A DNA stretch of 51,724 nt from Albimonas sp041685625 (GCA_041685625.1 JAWLFJ010000013.1:1-51724), one strand, 5' to 3'; positions 28,748-38,204 are shown, counted from the stretch's first letter. The notes: generated by a model from the letters alone, not told the origin. Translations and numbers: made by a program.

Positions 28748-28785
28748 CCGCGCTCGGCGCGGAGCCACGCCGCGGTCGCCCGGAA

Positions 28786-28801
28786 AGGTCGAGATCGACC
28801 T
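28786..28801. terminator. short hairpin after prfB
   Basis: AGGTCG (28786-28791), loop agat, CGACCT (28796-28801), 39 bp beyond the prfB stop in a 203-bp convergent gap. No T-run, so weak as a terminator. The rest of the gap shows nothing else. Confidence 0.3.
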
Positions 28802-28950
28802 GGCGTTTCACGACGGATCAGGCGCGGCTGCGAGCGCCGCGGAATGCGCTCGGCTCGGGCGAGGTCGCCGCGTCGGTTCGTGGTGGCGGGCGCGCCCGGG
28901 GGGGCGAGGCCCGGCCGCAGATGACCCGCCCGGGCGTCGCGTGGGCCGGC

Positions 28951-29508
28951 TCAGGCGCCGGCGTCGTCTTCCGTCTTGGGTGCGGCCTTGGCCGGTGCGG
29001 CCGAACCGCCCGACGCGGTCGCGGCTGGGCCGCTCGCGGCGACGCCGGGCTTGGAGCCGTCGCCGAGCGGATCGTCCGAGCGTTGCACCGACCCCTCGAA
29101 ATGGGCGCCGCTCTCGATCGCGATGGTCTTGTGGATGATGTCGCCCTCGACCCGCGCCGAGGAGGTGAGGCGAACCTTGATGCCACGCACCCGGCCGACG
29201 ACGCGGCCGTTGACCACGACGTCGTCGGCGACGATCTCGCCGCGGATCGTGGCGCTTTCGCCGACGGTCAGGAGGTGGGCGCGGATGTCGCCCTCGACCG
29301 CGCCTTCGACCTGGACGTCGCCGGTGGTGGAGACGTTGCCGGTGATCGTCAGGTCATGGCTCAGCGTCGAGGGCGGCGACTTGGGCTTCGGCTGAGCCGG
29401 GGCCGAGCCGGAGGAGGCCGCCGGGGGGGTCGCGGGCGCCGGGGTGCGGGTCGCCGAATCGTCCGACTTGACGTCGATCGGATCGTTGATCTTCGACTTA
29501 GAGAACAT
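28951..29508 (-). CDS. bactofilin (polymer-forming cytoskeletal protein)
   Basis: 185 residues. A Pro/Ala/Ser-rich N-terminal tail (about 15-47), the beta-helical bactofilin core (about 50-143: LTITGNVSTTGDVQVEGAVEGDI...ESATIRGEIVADDVVVNGRVVGRV) and an Ala-rich C-terminal tail. Bactofilins polymerise without nucleotide and position cell-wall enzymes for cell shape or stalk formation. The ATG overlaps the last codons of the upstream M23 peptidase gene by 11 bp, so the pair is translationally coupled, a known partnership (as with Csd1-CcmA in Helicobacter). Confidence 0.95.
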   Translation of the reverse strand: MFSKSKINDPIDVKSDDSATRTPAPATPPAASSGSAPAQPKPKSPPSTLSHDLTITGNVSTTGDVQVEGAVEGDIRAHLLTVGESATIRGEIVADDVVVNGRVVGRVRGIKVRLTSSARVEGDIIHKTIAIESGAHFEGSVQRSDDPLGDGSKPGVAASGPAATASGGSAAPAKAAPKTEDDAGA

Positions 29509-30904
29509 TGCGGGCGGCCTCGATGTACTTCAAGGGGTTGACCGGTCGCCCGTTGACGCGGACCTCGTAGTGGAGGTGCACGCCGGTGACGCGCCCGGTT
29601 CGTCCCATATCTCCGATACGATCGCCCTGCGCAACCCGATCTCCGACGGCGACGCGGGCCTTGTCGAGATGCGAGTACACCGTCTCGAAGCCGAAGGCGT
29701 GGCGGATCTTGACCACCCGTCCATAGCCGGACTGCCAGCCGGCGAAGGCGACGACGCCGTCCGCGGTGGCGTGGATCGGCGTGCCGCGCCGAGCGGCGAA
29801 ATCGGCGCCGGTGTGCATGCGCATGACGCCGCGGATCGGATCGCGCCGGGCGCCGAAGCCGGAGGTGAAGCGGTGGGCGACGCGCACCGGTCTCGCCATC
29901 GGCAGCTTGGAGGCGGCGACGCGCAGCAGGCTGGCGCGCTCGAGCCCGCCGAGGAGGGCCGCGACGCGCGCGTTGTCCGCGGCGGCGAGATGCAGGTTCT
30001 CGGCATCTTCGAGCGGGAGAAACGGACCGCCCTCGCCGGCGTAGGATCCGCGCAGATCCTCCACCACGGCGTCGGGATCGAGGCCGGTGTCGGAGATCGC
30101 GCGCTCGAGTCCCCCGAGGCCTGCGTCGACCGCATCCTTGAGCCGGTCGTAGAGGCGCGCGCGGGTTTCGGCCTCCCGCGTGGCGCGGTCGAGCAGGGTT
30201 TCGAGCTCGACCTCGACCTCGCCGCGGCGGAGTTCGGCGGCCTCGCGGGCCGCGGCGGTGTCTTCGAGGGCGGCCGTGACGGCGGCGATGGTCTCGGTCC
30301 AGTCCGCCTCGGCGCCGGCGACGGCCGCGGCGCGCCGCTCGGCTTCGGCGAGATCGGCCGCGAGCGCGGCGCGGCGGAGTTCCGCCGCGTCTCGCGCCTC
30401 GACGGCGTCGCGCAGGCGGGCGCGCAGGGAATCGAGGGCCAGCCCCAGTTCGGCCTCGGTGTCCGCCGCCTCGATCAGGCGGGCCTGCCGCTCGCCGAGT
30501 TCGCGCGAGAGGGTCGCGAGCCGGGATCGGGCGTCCGCCGCCTCGGTCCGATAGGCGTCGCGCTCGGCCCGGAGGGTGGCGAGGGTCTCGGCCGCCTCCG
30601 CCTCGGCGGCTTCGAGCACGGCGGCGTGACGTGCCGCGAGATCGGCCGCCGTGGCGTCACGCGCGGCCTCCAGCGCCTCCACCCGGTCGACGAGAGACCC
30701 GCGTTCGGCCGCCATCGTGCCCAGCGCGACCGCCGAGACGGCCGTCCAGCCGACGAGAGCCGTGAGCCCGAGCGCCCCGGCGATCTGCGTCCCGCGGCCG
30801 ATCGCGAAGTGCCGGACCCGTCCGCGCTCGCGCAGGGTGACCCTGCGCTCCGCAAACCAGCCCGGCGCGCCCAAGGCGGACGCGGAGTCCGGCGTGGTCT
30901 TCAT
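29498..30904 (-). CDS. M23 family metallopeptidase with coiled coil (murein endopeptidase)
   Basis: 468 residues. A cytoplasmic N-terminus, one membrane helix (about 39-63), a long Ala/Glu/Arg coiled coil (about 65-240) and a C-terminal LytM domain (about 350-455) with MHTGADFAARRG (zinc His and Asp) and VHLHYEVRVNG (the HxH motif). It should cleave peptidoglycan cross-links in the periplasm under control of the overlapping bactofilin gene. The ATG at 30904 is chosen because GAGGGA lies about 5 nt upstream and it directly precedes the expected N-terminal region; the frame is open 41 codons further. Confidence 0.94.
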   Translation of the reverse strand: MKTTPDSASALGAPGWFAERRVTLRERGRVRHFAIGRGTQIAGALGLTALVGWTAVSAVALGTMAAERGSLVDRVEALEAARDATAADLAARHAAVLEAAEAEAAETLATLRAERDAYRTEAADARSRLATLSRELGERQARLIEAADTEAELGLALDSLRARLRDAVEARDAAELRRAALAADLAEAERRAAAVAGAEADWTETIAAVTAALEDTAAAREAAELRRGEVEVELETLLDRATREAETRARLYDRLKDAVDAGLGGLERAISDTGLDPDAVVEDLRGSYAGEGGPFLPLEDAENLHLAAADNARVAALLGGLERASLLRVAASKLPMARPVRVAHRFTSGFGARRDPIRGVMRMHTGADFAARRGTPIHATADGVVAFAGWQSGYGRVVKIRHAFGFETVYSHLDKARVAVGDRVAQGDRIGDMGRTGRVTGVHLHYEVRVNGRPVNPLKYIEAARNVL

Positions 30905-30998
30905 ACTGTCCCTCGCTCCGACGTCGCCATGCCTCGTGGCGCGCCGGTCTTTCGCCCCTTTTCCGGAACGAATTGTCCGCTCTTGTTGCTTTTGCGCA

Positions 30999-31027
30999 TC
31001 GATACCCGAGGGAGACGGGTGGATCAA
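30999..31027 (-). promoter_or_regulatory. candidate promoter of the M23-bactofilin pair
   Basis: Leftward TTGATC (31022-31027) and TATCGA (30999-31004) with a 17-bp spacer, 95 bp before the M23 ATG, in a locally AT-richer gap. The match is moderate (4 and 3 of 6). Confidence 0.35.
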
Positions 31028-31057
31028 CGCTTTTCGCCTCTTGACGACGCAGTACCC

Positions 31058-31543
31058 TCAGCCGCCCAGGGCGCGCACCGCCTCCAGCACCGCTTCGGCA
31101 TGCCCCGGCACCTTCACCTTCCGCCAGACCTGCGCCACCCGGCCATCGACGTCGATCAGGAAGGTGGCGCGCTCGACGCCCATGTATTTCCTGCCATACA
31201 TGCTCTTCTCGACCCAGACGCCGTAGCGCTCGCACACGTCGGAGCCCTCGTCCGAGAGCAGGGTCACGCCGAGATCATGCTTGGCCTTGAACTTGTCATG
31301 CTTGCTCACGCCGTCCTTGGAGACGCCCAGCACCACGGCGCCGGCCGCCTCGAAGGCCTCGGCGAGGCCGGTGAAGGCGACGGCCTCCTTGGTGCAACCC
31401 GAGGTGTCGTCCTTGGGGTAGAAGTAGAGGACGACCGCCTTGCCCTTCAGATCCTTGAGCGCGACCTCGCCGCCTCCGTCGCGGGGCAGCGCGAAATCCG
31501 GGGCCGGGGCCCCCGCCTCGATCTCCGTGGCCGTCACGTTCAT
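31058..31543 (-). CDS. bcp: peroxiredoxin, Bcp/PrxQ family
   Basis: 161 residues, thiol peroxidase that reduces H2O2 and organic hydroperoxides in the cytoplasm. The active-site region YFYPKDDTSGCTKEA contains the peroxidatic Cys50; the usual resolving Cys five residues later is replaced by Val55. The only other Cys is Cys104 (SDVCERYGVW), which may resolve intramolecularly, or the enzyme may work as a 1-Cys type. GAGGAGAAG stands about 8 nt before the ATG at 31543. It is transcribed divergently from the AsmA-like gene and precedes the M23 gene. Confidence 0.94.
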   Translation of the reverse strand: MNVTATEIEAGAPAPDFALPRDGGGEVALKDLKGKAVVLYFYPKDDTSGCTKEAVAFTGLAEAFEAAGAVVLGVSKDGVSKHDKFKAKHDLGVTLLSDEGSDVCERYGVWVEKSMYGRKYMGVERATFLIDVDGRVAQVWRKVKVPGHAEAVLEAVRALGG

Positions 31544-31679
31544 GGGTCCGCTTCTCCTCGACCGGGTCCGAAGGTAGTCTCGACGTGATGGAGACAAGTC
31601 CGCCCCGCCCGCGTCAAGCGGCGCGTCGTCGCCGCTTGCGGAGCCCCGGCCGGCGGCGACTCCGGACGGACGGTCGCCG

Positions 31680-34600
31680 ATGACGCGGCGGCGCGCGCGC
31701 GGCGCGACCTGGCCGCCGCGACCCCGACCGCGCCGGCGCTGGCGGCTCGGCCGGTTCCTAGGCTTTCTCGCGGGCGCCATGTTGCTCGCGGCGGTGGCGG
31801 TCGGCGCGCTCCAGCACCGGCTTCGGCAGGGGCCGCTGCCGCTGCCGGCGGTGGCCGAGCTGGCGGAGGCGTGGCTGAACGCCGACGCGGCGGTCCTCCG
31901 CTACCGGGTGGGCGGGGCGGCCTTCACGCTCGGCGCACCGGGCGCGCCCTCGGGTCTGGTGCTCAGCGACCTCGCGGTTATCGGGCCGGCGGGCGGGACC
32001 CTCGCCGCCGCGCCGCGGCTTTCGATGGATCTCGAGATCGGGGATCTGCTGGCGGGCCGGATCCGGCCGCGGGGCCTGACCCTCGCCGGGGTGACGCTGA
32101 CGCTGGTGCGGCGCTCGGACGGCAGCGTCGGGCTGATGCCGGGCGAGGCCGCCGAGGGCGGGGCCGAGCCCGCCGCCGCGGCGGCGCTGCTCGAGGCCCC
32201 TGACGGGCCGCTCTCGCGCCTTCGCCGTCGGGTCGGCGACGAAGCCGAGCTGTTGCTGCGCGACGCGATGACGGGGCGGGCCTGGCGGCTCGCGGACGCG
32301 CATCTGGAGATCCGGACGCAGCCCGGCCGCCACGTGGCGGAGGCGCGGGGACGGCTCTCCCCTCTCGACGCCGCGGCGGGGGCGACCTCCGCCCGCCTCG
32401 CGGTCTACGGCGAGCGGGACCGGAAGACGGGCGCTCTTTCGCTCGCGGCGCGGTTCGAGGGGTTGGCGCTCGAACAGCTGGCGGCGGCGGCGCCCGAACT
32501 GACGGCGCTGTCGGCGCTGGAGGCGTCGGCGGCCGGAGAGATGCGCCTCGCCCAGGGCGGCGACGGCGCGCTCGAGGCGTTCGACGCGACGCTGCGGCTC
32601 GGCGCCGGGCGGGTGGCGGGGATCGAGGGGCCAGCCGGCGCCTTCGAGGCGGCCGAGGCGCGGCTGGTCTGGGAGCCGCGGGATCAGCGCCTGCGCATAG
32701 ATCGGCTGGAGGCGCGGGCCGCGGCGGGCGCGCTCGCCGTCTCCGGCGCGGTGACGGCCTGGCCGACCGCCGCGGATGCGACGGCGCCGGGCTGGTCGGT
32801 CTCGCTCGAGCTCGAGCGGTTGGCGCTGACCGAGGCCGCCGGCTTCGACGCCCCGCTCGCCTTCTCGCGCGGCGCGCTGGAGGCCGACGTGCTGCCGGAC
32901 GGGACGCGGATCGAGGTCTCGCGCCTCGCCCTCGGCTCCGACGCGCTGGCGCTGGAGGCGCGCGGGGCGCTGCAGCGCGGGCCGGACGGCTGGACCGTGG
33001 CGGCCTCGTTCGCCTCGGAGGGCTTTTCGACCGAGACCCTCGTACGGCACTGGCCGCCGGCGCTCGCCAGAGGCGGACGTCGCTGGCTGGTGCGCAATCT
33101 CCACGCCGGCCGGGTCGAGGGCGTGGAGGCGTGGCTCTGGGCGGCGCCGGACGCGACGCCGGAGCTGACGCTCGACTTCGGGTTCGCGGGGCTGGCGGCC
33201 GAGGTCGTGCCCGGCCTGCCGCCGGTGACGGGCGCCGCCGGGCGCGGAAGGGCGACGTTGAAGCGCCTCGACCTCGACTTTTCGGCCGGCGGGGTTCGGG
33301 CTCCCGGCGGGGGGCGGGTCGATCTCGCCGGCTCGCGCTTCTCGATCCCGGGGCTCTGGGACGCTCCGCCGACTGGGGAGGCCGCGCTGGCCGCCAGCGG
33401 AGCGATCGGCGACCTGCTCGCGCTGCTCGACGAACCGCCTCTCGGGCTCGTCTCGCGGCTCGATGCCGACCTCCCGCCGCTTCTCGGCCGCGCGGAGGTC
33501 GTCGCGAGCGTGACGCTGCCGCTGCTCGCCGATCTGAAGCTGACCGAGATCGGGGTCGCGGCCGAGGCGGTGCTGACCGACGTCTCGGGCCGCCCCCCCG
33601 GCGCGGATTTCGACGTCCAGGCGGAACGGCTGACCCTGGAGGCCGACCTCGAGGCGCTGCGGCTGGCGGGGCCGATCCGCCTCTCCGGGCTCCCGGCCCG
33701 GCTGGAATGGGTGGAGCGCTACGGCGGACCGGAGGCGCCGGGCCGTCGGCTCGGGCTTTCCGCGCAGGTGGACCGTTCGACGCTCGAGCGCTTCGGCGTC
33801 ACGGCCTCGACGCTGACGGAGGGGGCGGTCGAGCTCTCCTTGACGTTGGAAGGGGTGGACCGCCCGCGTCTTTCGCTGGAGGCGGGGCTGGACGGGGCGG
33901 GGCTGGCGCTTCCGGCACTCGGCTGGCGCAAGCCGGCGGGAGCGCCGGGGCGGCTCACCGCCTCCGGCGCTGTTGGGGCCGACGGGTTTTCGGTCGAACG
34001 CTTCGCGCTGGAGGCGGGGGACCTCTCGGCGTCGGGGTCGGCCGAACTGGGTCCCGGCGGCGAGCTGCGGCGGATCGCGCTGTCGCGCCTCGCGCTGGCG
34101 GGGGCGCTCGACGTCTCGCTCGCGCTCGACCGGGACGCGGCAGGCGCGATCGAAGCGCAGGTCGGCGGCGCGTTCGTGGATCTCGGCGCCGTCTCGCGCC
34201 GACTCGGCGTGGCGGAGGGCGAGGCCGATCCCGGCGACGCCGCGCCGTTCGTCGCCAAGCTCGAGGTCGATCGGGTGATCGCGGCGCCGGGCTTCGCCCT
34301 GCACCGGGCCCGCGGAGAGGTGGTGCGGCAAGGCGACGTGCTGCGGGCGCGGATGCGGGGCGACGTGAACGGGGGCGGTCCGGCGTTGGTGCGCTACCGC
34401 GACGAGCCTGGCGCGGAGCCGCTGCTGTCGCTCCGCACCACGGACGCCGGTCGGCTGCTGGCCGATCTCGGGCTCGGCGGCGTCGCCGAGGGCGGGCGAC
34501 TGCAGGTGCGCGCGCGGCTGCCGCGCGAGGGCGCGGCGGCCGCGCGAGGCGTCGCCGAAATATCCGGGATCCGCGTCGCGGACGCCGCCGCGCTTGGCAG

Positions 34601-35054
34601 GGTGGTGGAGCGGGCGCGGGCGGAGGGGGCGCTCGAGGGGGAGGATCGGCAGGTCGAGGGGGGGTATCTTTTCGACGAGGTTCGGGTTTCGTTCTCCATG
34701 GTCGGGACCGAGATCCGGGTCGAGGAGGGGCTCGCGGTGGGTCCGACGCTGGGCGTCAAGCTCGACGGCGCCTATGACCGCGACTCCGACCGGCTGGACT
34801 TCGACGGGGTGCTGACGCCGGCCTACGCGATCAACGGCCTGCTGAACCGGATCCCGATCGTCGGGCTGCTGTTCGGCGGGGAGGGCGAGGGGCTGTTCGC
34901 GCTCACCTTCGCCGTGCGCGGGCCGCAGGGCGCGCCGGAGATCACGGTCAATCCGCTCTCGGTGCTGACGCCGGGGGTGCTGCGGCGTCTGCTGCAGTCC
35001 GGCGAGGTCCCCGAGGAGGGGCCGCCCGACCTGTTCCGCGAGATGGAGCCCTGA
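31680..35054 (+). CDS. large AsmA-like / DUF3971 (YhdP-type) envelope protein
   Basis: 1124 residues. A basic N-terminus, one membrane helix (about 25-45), then a very long periplasmic beta-rich region with the repeated short strands typical of the AsmA/TamB/YhdP superfamily, ending in the AsmA-like C-terminal region (about 960-1100, containing GGYLFDEVRVSFSMVGTEIRVEEGLAVGPTL in two halves and NRIPIVGLLFGGEGEGLFALTF). These proteins are thought to bridge inner and outer membranes and carry phospholipids. The assignment rests on architecture and the C-terminal pattern. No strong ribosome-binding site is seen before the ATG. It ends 7 bp from the convergent tyrS gene. Confidence 0.83.
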   Translation: MTRRRARGATWPPRPRPRRRWRLGRFLGFLAGAMLLAAVAVGALQHRLRQGPLPLPAVAELAEAWLNADAAVLRYRVGGAAFTLGAPGAPSGLVLSDLAVIGPAGGTLAAAPRLSMDLEIGDLLAGRIRPRGLTLAGVTLTLVRRSDGSVGLMPGEAAEGGAEPAAAAALLEAPDGPLSRLRRRVGDEAELLLRDAMTGRAWRLADAHLEIRTQPGRHVAEARGRLSPLDAAAGATSARLAVYGERDRKTGALSLAARFEGLALEQLAAAAPELTALSALEASAAGEMRLAQGGDGALEAFDATLRLGAGRVAGIEGPAGAFEAAEARLVWEPRDQRLRIDRLEARAAAGALAVSGAVTAWPTAADATAPGWSVSLELERLALTEAAGFDAPLAFSRGALEADVLPDGTRIEVSRLALGSDALALEARGALQRGPDGWTVAASFASEGFSTETLVRHWPPALARGGRRWLVRNLHAGRVEGVEAWLWAAPDATPELTLDFGFAGLAAEVVPGLPPVTGAAGRGRATLKRLDLDFSAGGVRAPGGGRVDLAGSRFSIPGLWDAPPTGEAALAASGAIGDLLALLDEPPLGLVSRLDADLPPLLGRAEVVASVTLPLLADLKLTEIGVAAEAVLTDVSGRPPGADFDVQAERLTLEADLEALRLAGPIRLSGLPARLEWVERYGGPEAPGRRLGLSAQVDRSTLERFGVTASTLTEGAVELSLTLEGVDRPRLSLEAGLDGAGLALPALGWRKPAGAPGRLTASGAVGADGFSVERFALEAGDLSASGSAELGPGGELRRIALSRLALAGALDVSLALDRDAAGAIEAQVGGAFVDLGAVSRRLGVAEGEADPGDAAPFVAKLEVDRVIAAPGFALHRARGEVVRQGDVLRARMRGDVNGGGPALVRYRDEPGAEPLLSLRTTDAGRLLADLGLGGVAEGGRLQVRARLPREGAAAARGVAEISGIRVADAAALGRVVERARAEGALEGEDRQVEGGYLFDEVRVSFSMVGTEIRVEEGLAVGPTLGVKLDGAYDRDSDRLDFDGVLTPAYAINGLLNRIPIVGLLFGGEGEGLFALTFAVRGPQGAPEITVNPLSVLTPGVLRRLLQSGEVPEEGPPDLFREMEP

Positions 35055-35061
35055 GGGCGCC

Positions 35062-36312
35062 TCAGGAGAGGCGGACCAGCGCGTGCCGCTTGCGCCCGGC
35101 CGAGAGCTTCAGCGGCCCGGCCGCCAGCGTCGCGGGGTCCAGCGTCGCGGCGGGGTCGGAGACCGGGGCGTCGGACACGCGCGCGCCGCCCTCGGCGAAG
35201 AGGCGCCGGGCCTCCTTGCCGGACTTGGCGAGGCCGGCGCGCACGAAGAGTTGCGCGAGGGTGACGGAGGTGGCCTCGGCCGCGGCGAGCTCGACCGTCG
35301 GCAGGTCCTCCCCGGCGCCGCCGCGCTCGAAGGTCTCGCGCGCGGTGGCCTCGGCCGCCTCGGCGGCGGCGCGACCGCGGGCGAGGGCGGTGGCCTCGTT
35401 GGCGAGGATCGCCTTGGCCTCGTTGATCTCGGCGCCCTCGAGCGCGCCGAGGCGCTCGCACTCCTCCACCGGCAGTTCGGTGAAGAGCTTGAGGAAGCGG
35501 CCGACGTCGGCGTCCTGGGTGTTGCGCCAGAACTGCCAGAAGGCGAAGTCGGAGAGCCGCTCCTCGTTGAGCCAGACGGCGCCGTCGGCGGTCTTGCCCA
35601 TCTTGGACCCGTCCGCCTTGGTCAGGAGCGGCGAGGTCAGGCCGAAGACCTCGGCCCCGTGCACGCGGCGGGTCAGGTCGACGCCGTTGACGATGTTGCC
35701 CCACTGGTCCGAGCCGCCCATCTGGAGGCGGCAGCCGAAGCGCGAGAACAGCTCCTGGAAGTCGTAGGCCTGCAGCAGCATGTAGTTGAATTCGAGGAAG
35801 GTCAGCGGCTGCTCGCGGTCGAGCCTGAGGCGCACGCTGTCGAAGGTCAGCATCCGGTTGATGGTGAAGTGGCGGCCGTAGTCGCGCAGGAAGTCGATGT
35901 AGTTCAGCCCGTCCAGCCACTCGGCGTTGTCCGGCTGGATCGCGGCCGTCGCGCCCTCGCCGAAGTCGAGGTAGCGCTCGAACACCTTGCGGATGCCGGC
36001 CATGTTGCGCGCGATGTCCTCGTCCGTCAGCAGCCGCCGGGCGGCGTCCTTGCCGGAGGGGTCGCCGATGCGCGTGGTGCCGCCGCCCATCAGGGCGATC
36101 GGCTTGTGGCCGGTCTTCTGCAGCCAGCGCAGCATCATGATCTGGATCAGCGAGCCGACATGCAGGCTGTCGGCGGTGCAGTCGAAGCCGATGTAGCCCG
36201 GCGTCACGCCCTTCTTGAGCGCCGAATCGAGGCCCTCGAGATCGGTGCAGTCCTGCATGTAGCCGCGCGTCGTCATGACGTGCAGGAAGTCCGAGGTGGG
36301 AACGTGCGTCAT
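35062..36312 (-). CDS. tyrS: tyrosyl-tRNA synthetase
   Basis: 416 residues, class I aminoacyl-tRNA synthetase that charges tRNA-Tyr. The HIGH-equivalent ADSLHVGSL (His51) and the KMSKS-equivalent KMGKT (237-241) are present, as is the tyrosine pocket GGSDQWGNI. The C-terminal S4 RNA-binding domain (about 350-416, LAQLFVRAGLAKSGKEARRLFAEGG) is complete. GGAAAGGCGAGG precedes the ATG. It is convergent with the AsmA-like gene (7-bp gap) and divergent from anmK (74-bp gap). Confidence 0.97.
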   Translation of the reverse strand: MTHVPTSDFLHVMTTRGYMQDCTDLEGLDSALKKGVTPGYIGFDCTADSLHVGSLIQIMMLRWLQKTGHKPIALMGGGTTRIGDPSGKDAARRLLTDEDIARNMAGIRKVFERYLDFGEGATAAIQPDNAEWLDGLNYIDFLRDYGRHFTINRMLTFDSVRLRLDREQPLTFLEFNYMLLQAYDFQELFSRFGCRLQMGGSDQWGNIVNGVDLTRRVHGAEVFGLTSPLLTKADGSKMGKTADGAVWLNEERLSDFAFWQFWRNTQDADVGRFLKLFTELPVEECERLGALEGAEINEAKAILANEATALARGRAAAEAAEATARETFERGGAGEDLPTVELAAAEATSVTLAQLFVRAGLAKSGKEARRLFAEGGARVSDAPVSDPAATLDPATLAAGPLKLSAGRKRHALVRLS

Positions 36313-36386
36313 GGCCTCGCCTTTCCGGCCGCTCTAGGATCGCCGCGCCTATGCCGCATCGGCGTCGGCAAGGGAAGGGCGCGGAC

Positions 36387-37514
36387 ATGGCGGAGGCGGT
36401 CTGGGCGCTGGGGCTGATGTCCGGCACCTCGATGGACGGGATCGACGCGGCGCTGCTGCTGACCGACGGCGAGACGGTCTCGGCCTTCGGGCCGGGGGCG
36501 GAGACTCCGCTGGACCCCGGGGCGCTGCCGGCGGCGCGGGCGGTCCATGCGGACTGGCGGGCGTTCCGCCCGGCGCGGGGCGCGGCGGCGGAGACGCTGG
36601 CCGCGGCCGAGGCCGAGGTGGCGCAGGCGCACGCCGCCGCCGCGGCGGCGCTGATCGCGGGGCCGGGCGCCGCGGCGCCGGAGGTGCTGGGCTTTCACGG
36701 GCAGACCGTGGCGCATGCGCCGGACGAGGGCTGGACCTGGCAGATCGGCGACGCCGCGGCGCTGGCGCGGGGGCTGAACCGGCCGGTGGTGCATGACTTT
36801 CGCGCCGCCGACATGGCGGCGGGCGGCGAGGGCGCGCCGCTGGCGCCGCTGTGGCACGCGGCGCTGGCGCGGCGGATCGGGGCGCAGGGGCCGGTGGCGT
36901 TCCTCAATCTCGGCGGGGTCGGCAACGTGACCTGGACGGACCCGGCGCGCGCGCCGGAGGATCCGGGCGCGACGGTCGCCTTCGACACCGGACCGGCGAA
37001 CGCGCCGATCGACGACTGGATGCGCCGCCGCGCCGGGCTGGCGCGGGACGAGGGCGGCGCCGCCGCGGCCGCGGGACGGGTGGCGGAGGATCGGCTGGCG
37101 CGCAATTCGACCGCCGACTGGCTGGCCCGGCGGCCGCCGAAGTCGCTGGACCGCAACGCCTTCGCCGAGGTGGCGGCGGGGATGGAGGGGCTGAGCCTCG
37201 AGGACGGCGCGGCGACGCTGACCGCGCTCGCCGCGCGCTGCGCAGCCGCCGCGGCGGCGCACTTCCCGCGGCCGGCGACGCGCTGGCTGCTCTGCGGCGG
37301 CGGGCGGCGCAACCGGGCGCTGGCGGCGATGATCGCCGAGCGCGTCGACGCGCCCGTCGAGGCGGCGGAGGCGGCGGGCCTCGACGGCGACCTGATGGAG
37401 GCGCAGGCCTTCGCCTTCCTCGCGGTGCGGAGCCTGCGCGGCCTGCCGCTGTCGCTGCCGGGCACGACCGGCTGCCGGACGCCGACGCCGGGCGGGCGGC
37501 TGGCGCGGCCCTGA
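36387..37514 (+). CDS. anmK: anhydro-N-acetylmuramic acid kinase
   Basis: 375 residues. The start LGLMSGTSMDGIDAALL is the family hallmark (ATP phosphate loop), followed by GFHGQTVAH, LNLGGVGNVTW, AFDTGPANAPIDDW and CGGGRRNRAL. It phosphorylates 1,6-anhydro-MurNAc during cell-wall recycling in the cytoplasm. The ATG at 36387 has AGGGAAGGG and CGGA close upstream; an in-frame ATG at 36351 would add 12 basic residues and is less likely. The gene is GC-extreme like its neighbours and has no obvious operon partner. Confidence 0.95.
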   Translation: MAEAVWALGLMSGTSMDGIDAALLLTDGETVSAFGPGAETPLDPGALPAARAVHADWRAFRPARGAAAETLAAAEAEVAQAHAAAAAALIAGPGAAAPEVLGFHGQTVAHAPDEGWTWQIGDAAALARGLNRPVVHDFRAADMAAGGEGAPLAPLWHAALARRIGAQGPVAFLNLGGVGNVTWTDPARAPEDPGATVAFDTGPANAPIDDWMRRRAGLARDEGGAAAAAGRVAEDRLARNSTADWLARRPPKSLDRNAFAEVAAGMEGLSLEDGAATLTALAARCAAAAAAHFPRPATRWLLCGGGRRNRALAAMIAERVDAPVEAAEAAGLDGDLMEAQAFAFLAVRSLRGLPLSLPGTTGCRTPTPGGRLARP

Positions 37515-37520
37515 GCGGCG

Positions 37521-38204
37521 TCAGCCCTCGGGCAGCGCCCGGGCCGCCGCGGCGGCGAGGCCGGCGGCCTTCATGCGGGCGTCGACATAGGCCTCGACCG
37601 TGCGGGTCACGTCGTCCAGCGTCTCGTCGAAGAAATGGCCGGCGCCGGGCACCGTCTCGTGGGTGATGACGATGCCGCGCTGGGCCTTGAGCTTGTCCAC
37701 CAGCTTCTTCACGTCGCCCGGCGGCGCGACGCGGTCGGCCTCTCCGTTGACGATGATGCCGGAGGAGGGACAGGGCGCGAGGAAGCTGAAGTCGTACATG
37801 TTGGCCGGCGGCGCGAGCGAGACGAAGCCGCCGATCTCCGGCCGGCGCATCAGCAGCTGCATGCCGATCCAGGCGCCGAAGCTGAAGCCGGCCACCCAGG
37901 TGGCCTTGGCGTTGGGGTTGAGCGCCTGCAGGTGGTCGAGCGCGGCGGCGGCGTCCGAGAGCTCTCCGATGCCTTGGTCGAACTCGCCCTGGCTGCGGCC
38001 GACGCCGCGGAAGTTGAAGCGCATCACCGCGAAGCCGAGGCGGTAGAAGGCGTAGTGGAGGTTGTACACCACCTTGTTGTTCATGGTCCCGCCGAACTGC
38101 GGGTGCGGATGCAGGATCAGCGCGATCGGCGCGTCCTTCTCCTTCTGCGGATGGTAACGGCCTTCCAGCCGGCCGTCCGGGCCGGGAAAGATCACCTCGG
38201 GCAT
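37521..38204 (-). CDS. alpha/beta hydrolase
   Basis: 227 residues, cytoplasmic alpha/beta-hydrolase of the serine-esterase / dienelactone hydrolase-like class. The N-terminus HPHPQFGGTMNNKVV with RFNFRGVGRSQGEFD forms the oxyanion region. The nucleophile elbow is GFSFG, the acid is in NGEADRVAP and the His in PGAGHFFDE. Substrate unknown. It lies divergently from iscR; from memory this pairing is common in related genomes, so a link to Fe-S or redox homeostasis is possible but unproven. GGAG lies about 12 nt before the ATG. It is convergent with anmK, 6 bp apart. Confidence 0.9.
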   Translation of the reverse strand: MPEVIFPGPDGRLEGRYHPQKEKDAPIALILHPHPQFGGTMNNKVVYNLHYAFYRLGFAVMRFNFRGVGRSQGEFDQGIGELSDAAAALDHLQALNPNAKATWVAGFSFGAWIGMQLLMRRPEIGGFVSLAPPANMYDFSFLAPCPSSGIIVNGEADRVAPPGDVKKLVDKLKAQRGIVITHETVPGAGHFFDETLDDVTRTVEAYVDARMKAAGLAAAAARALPEG

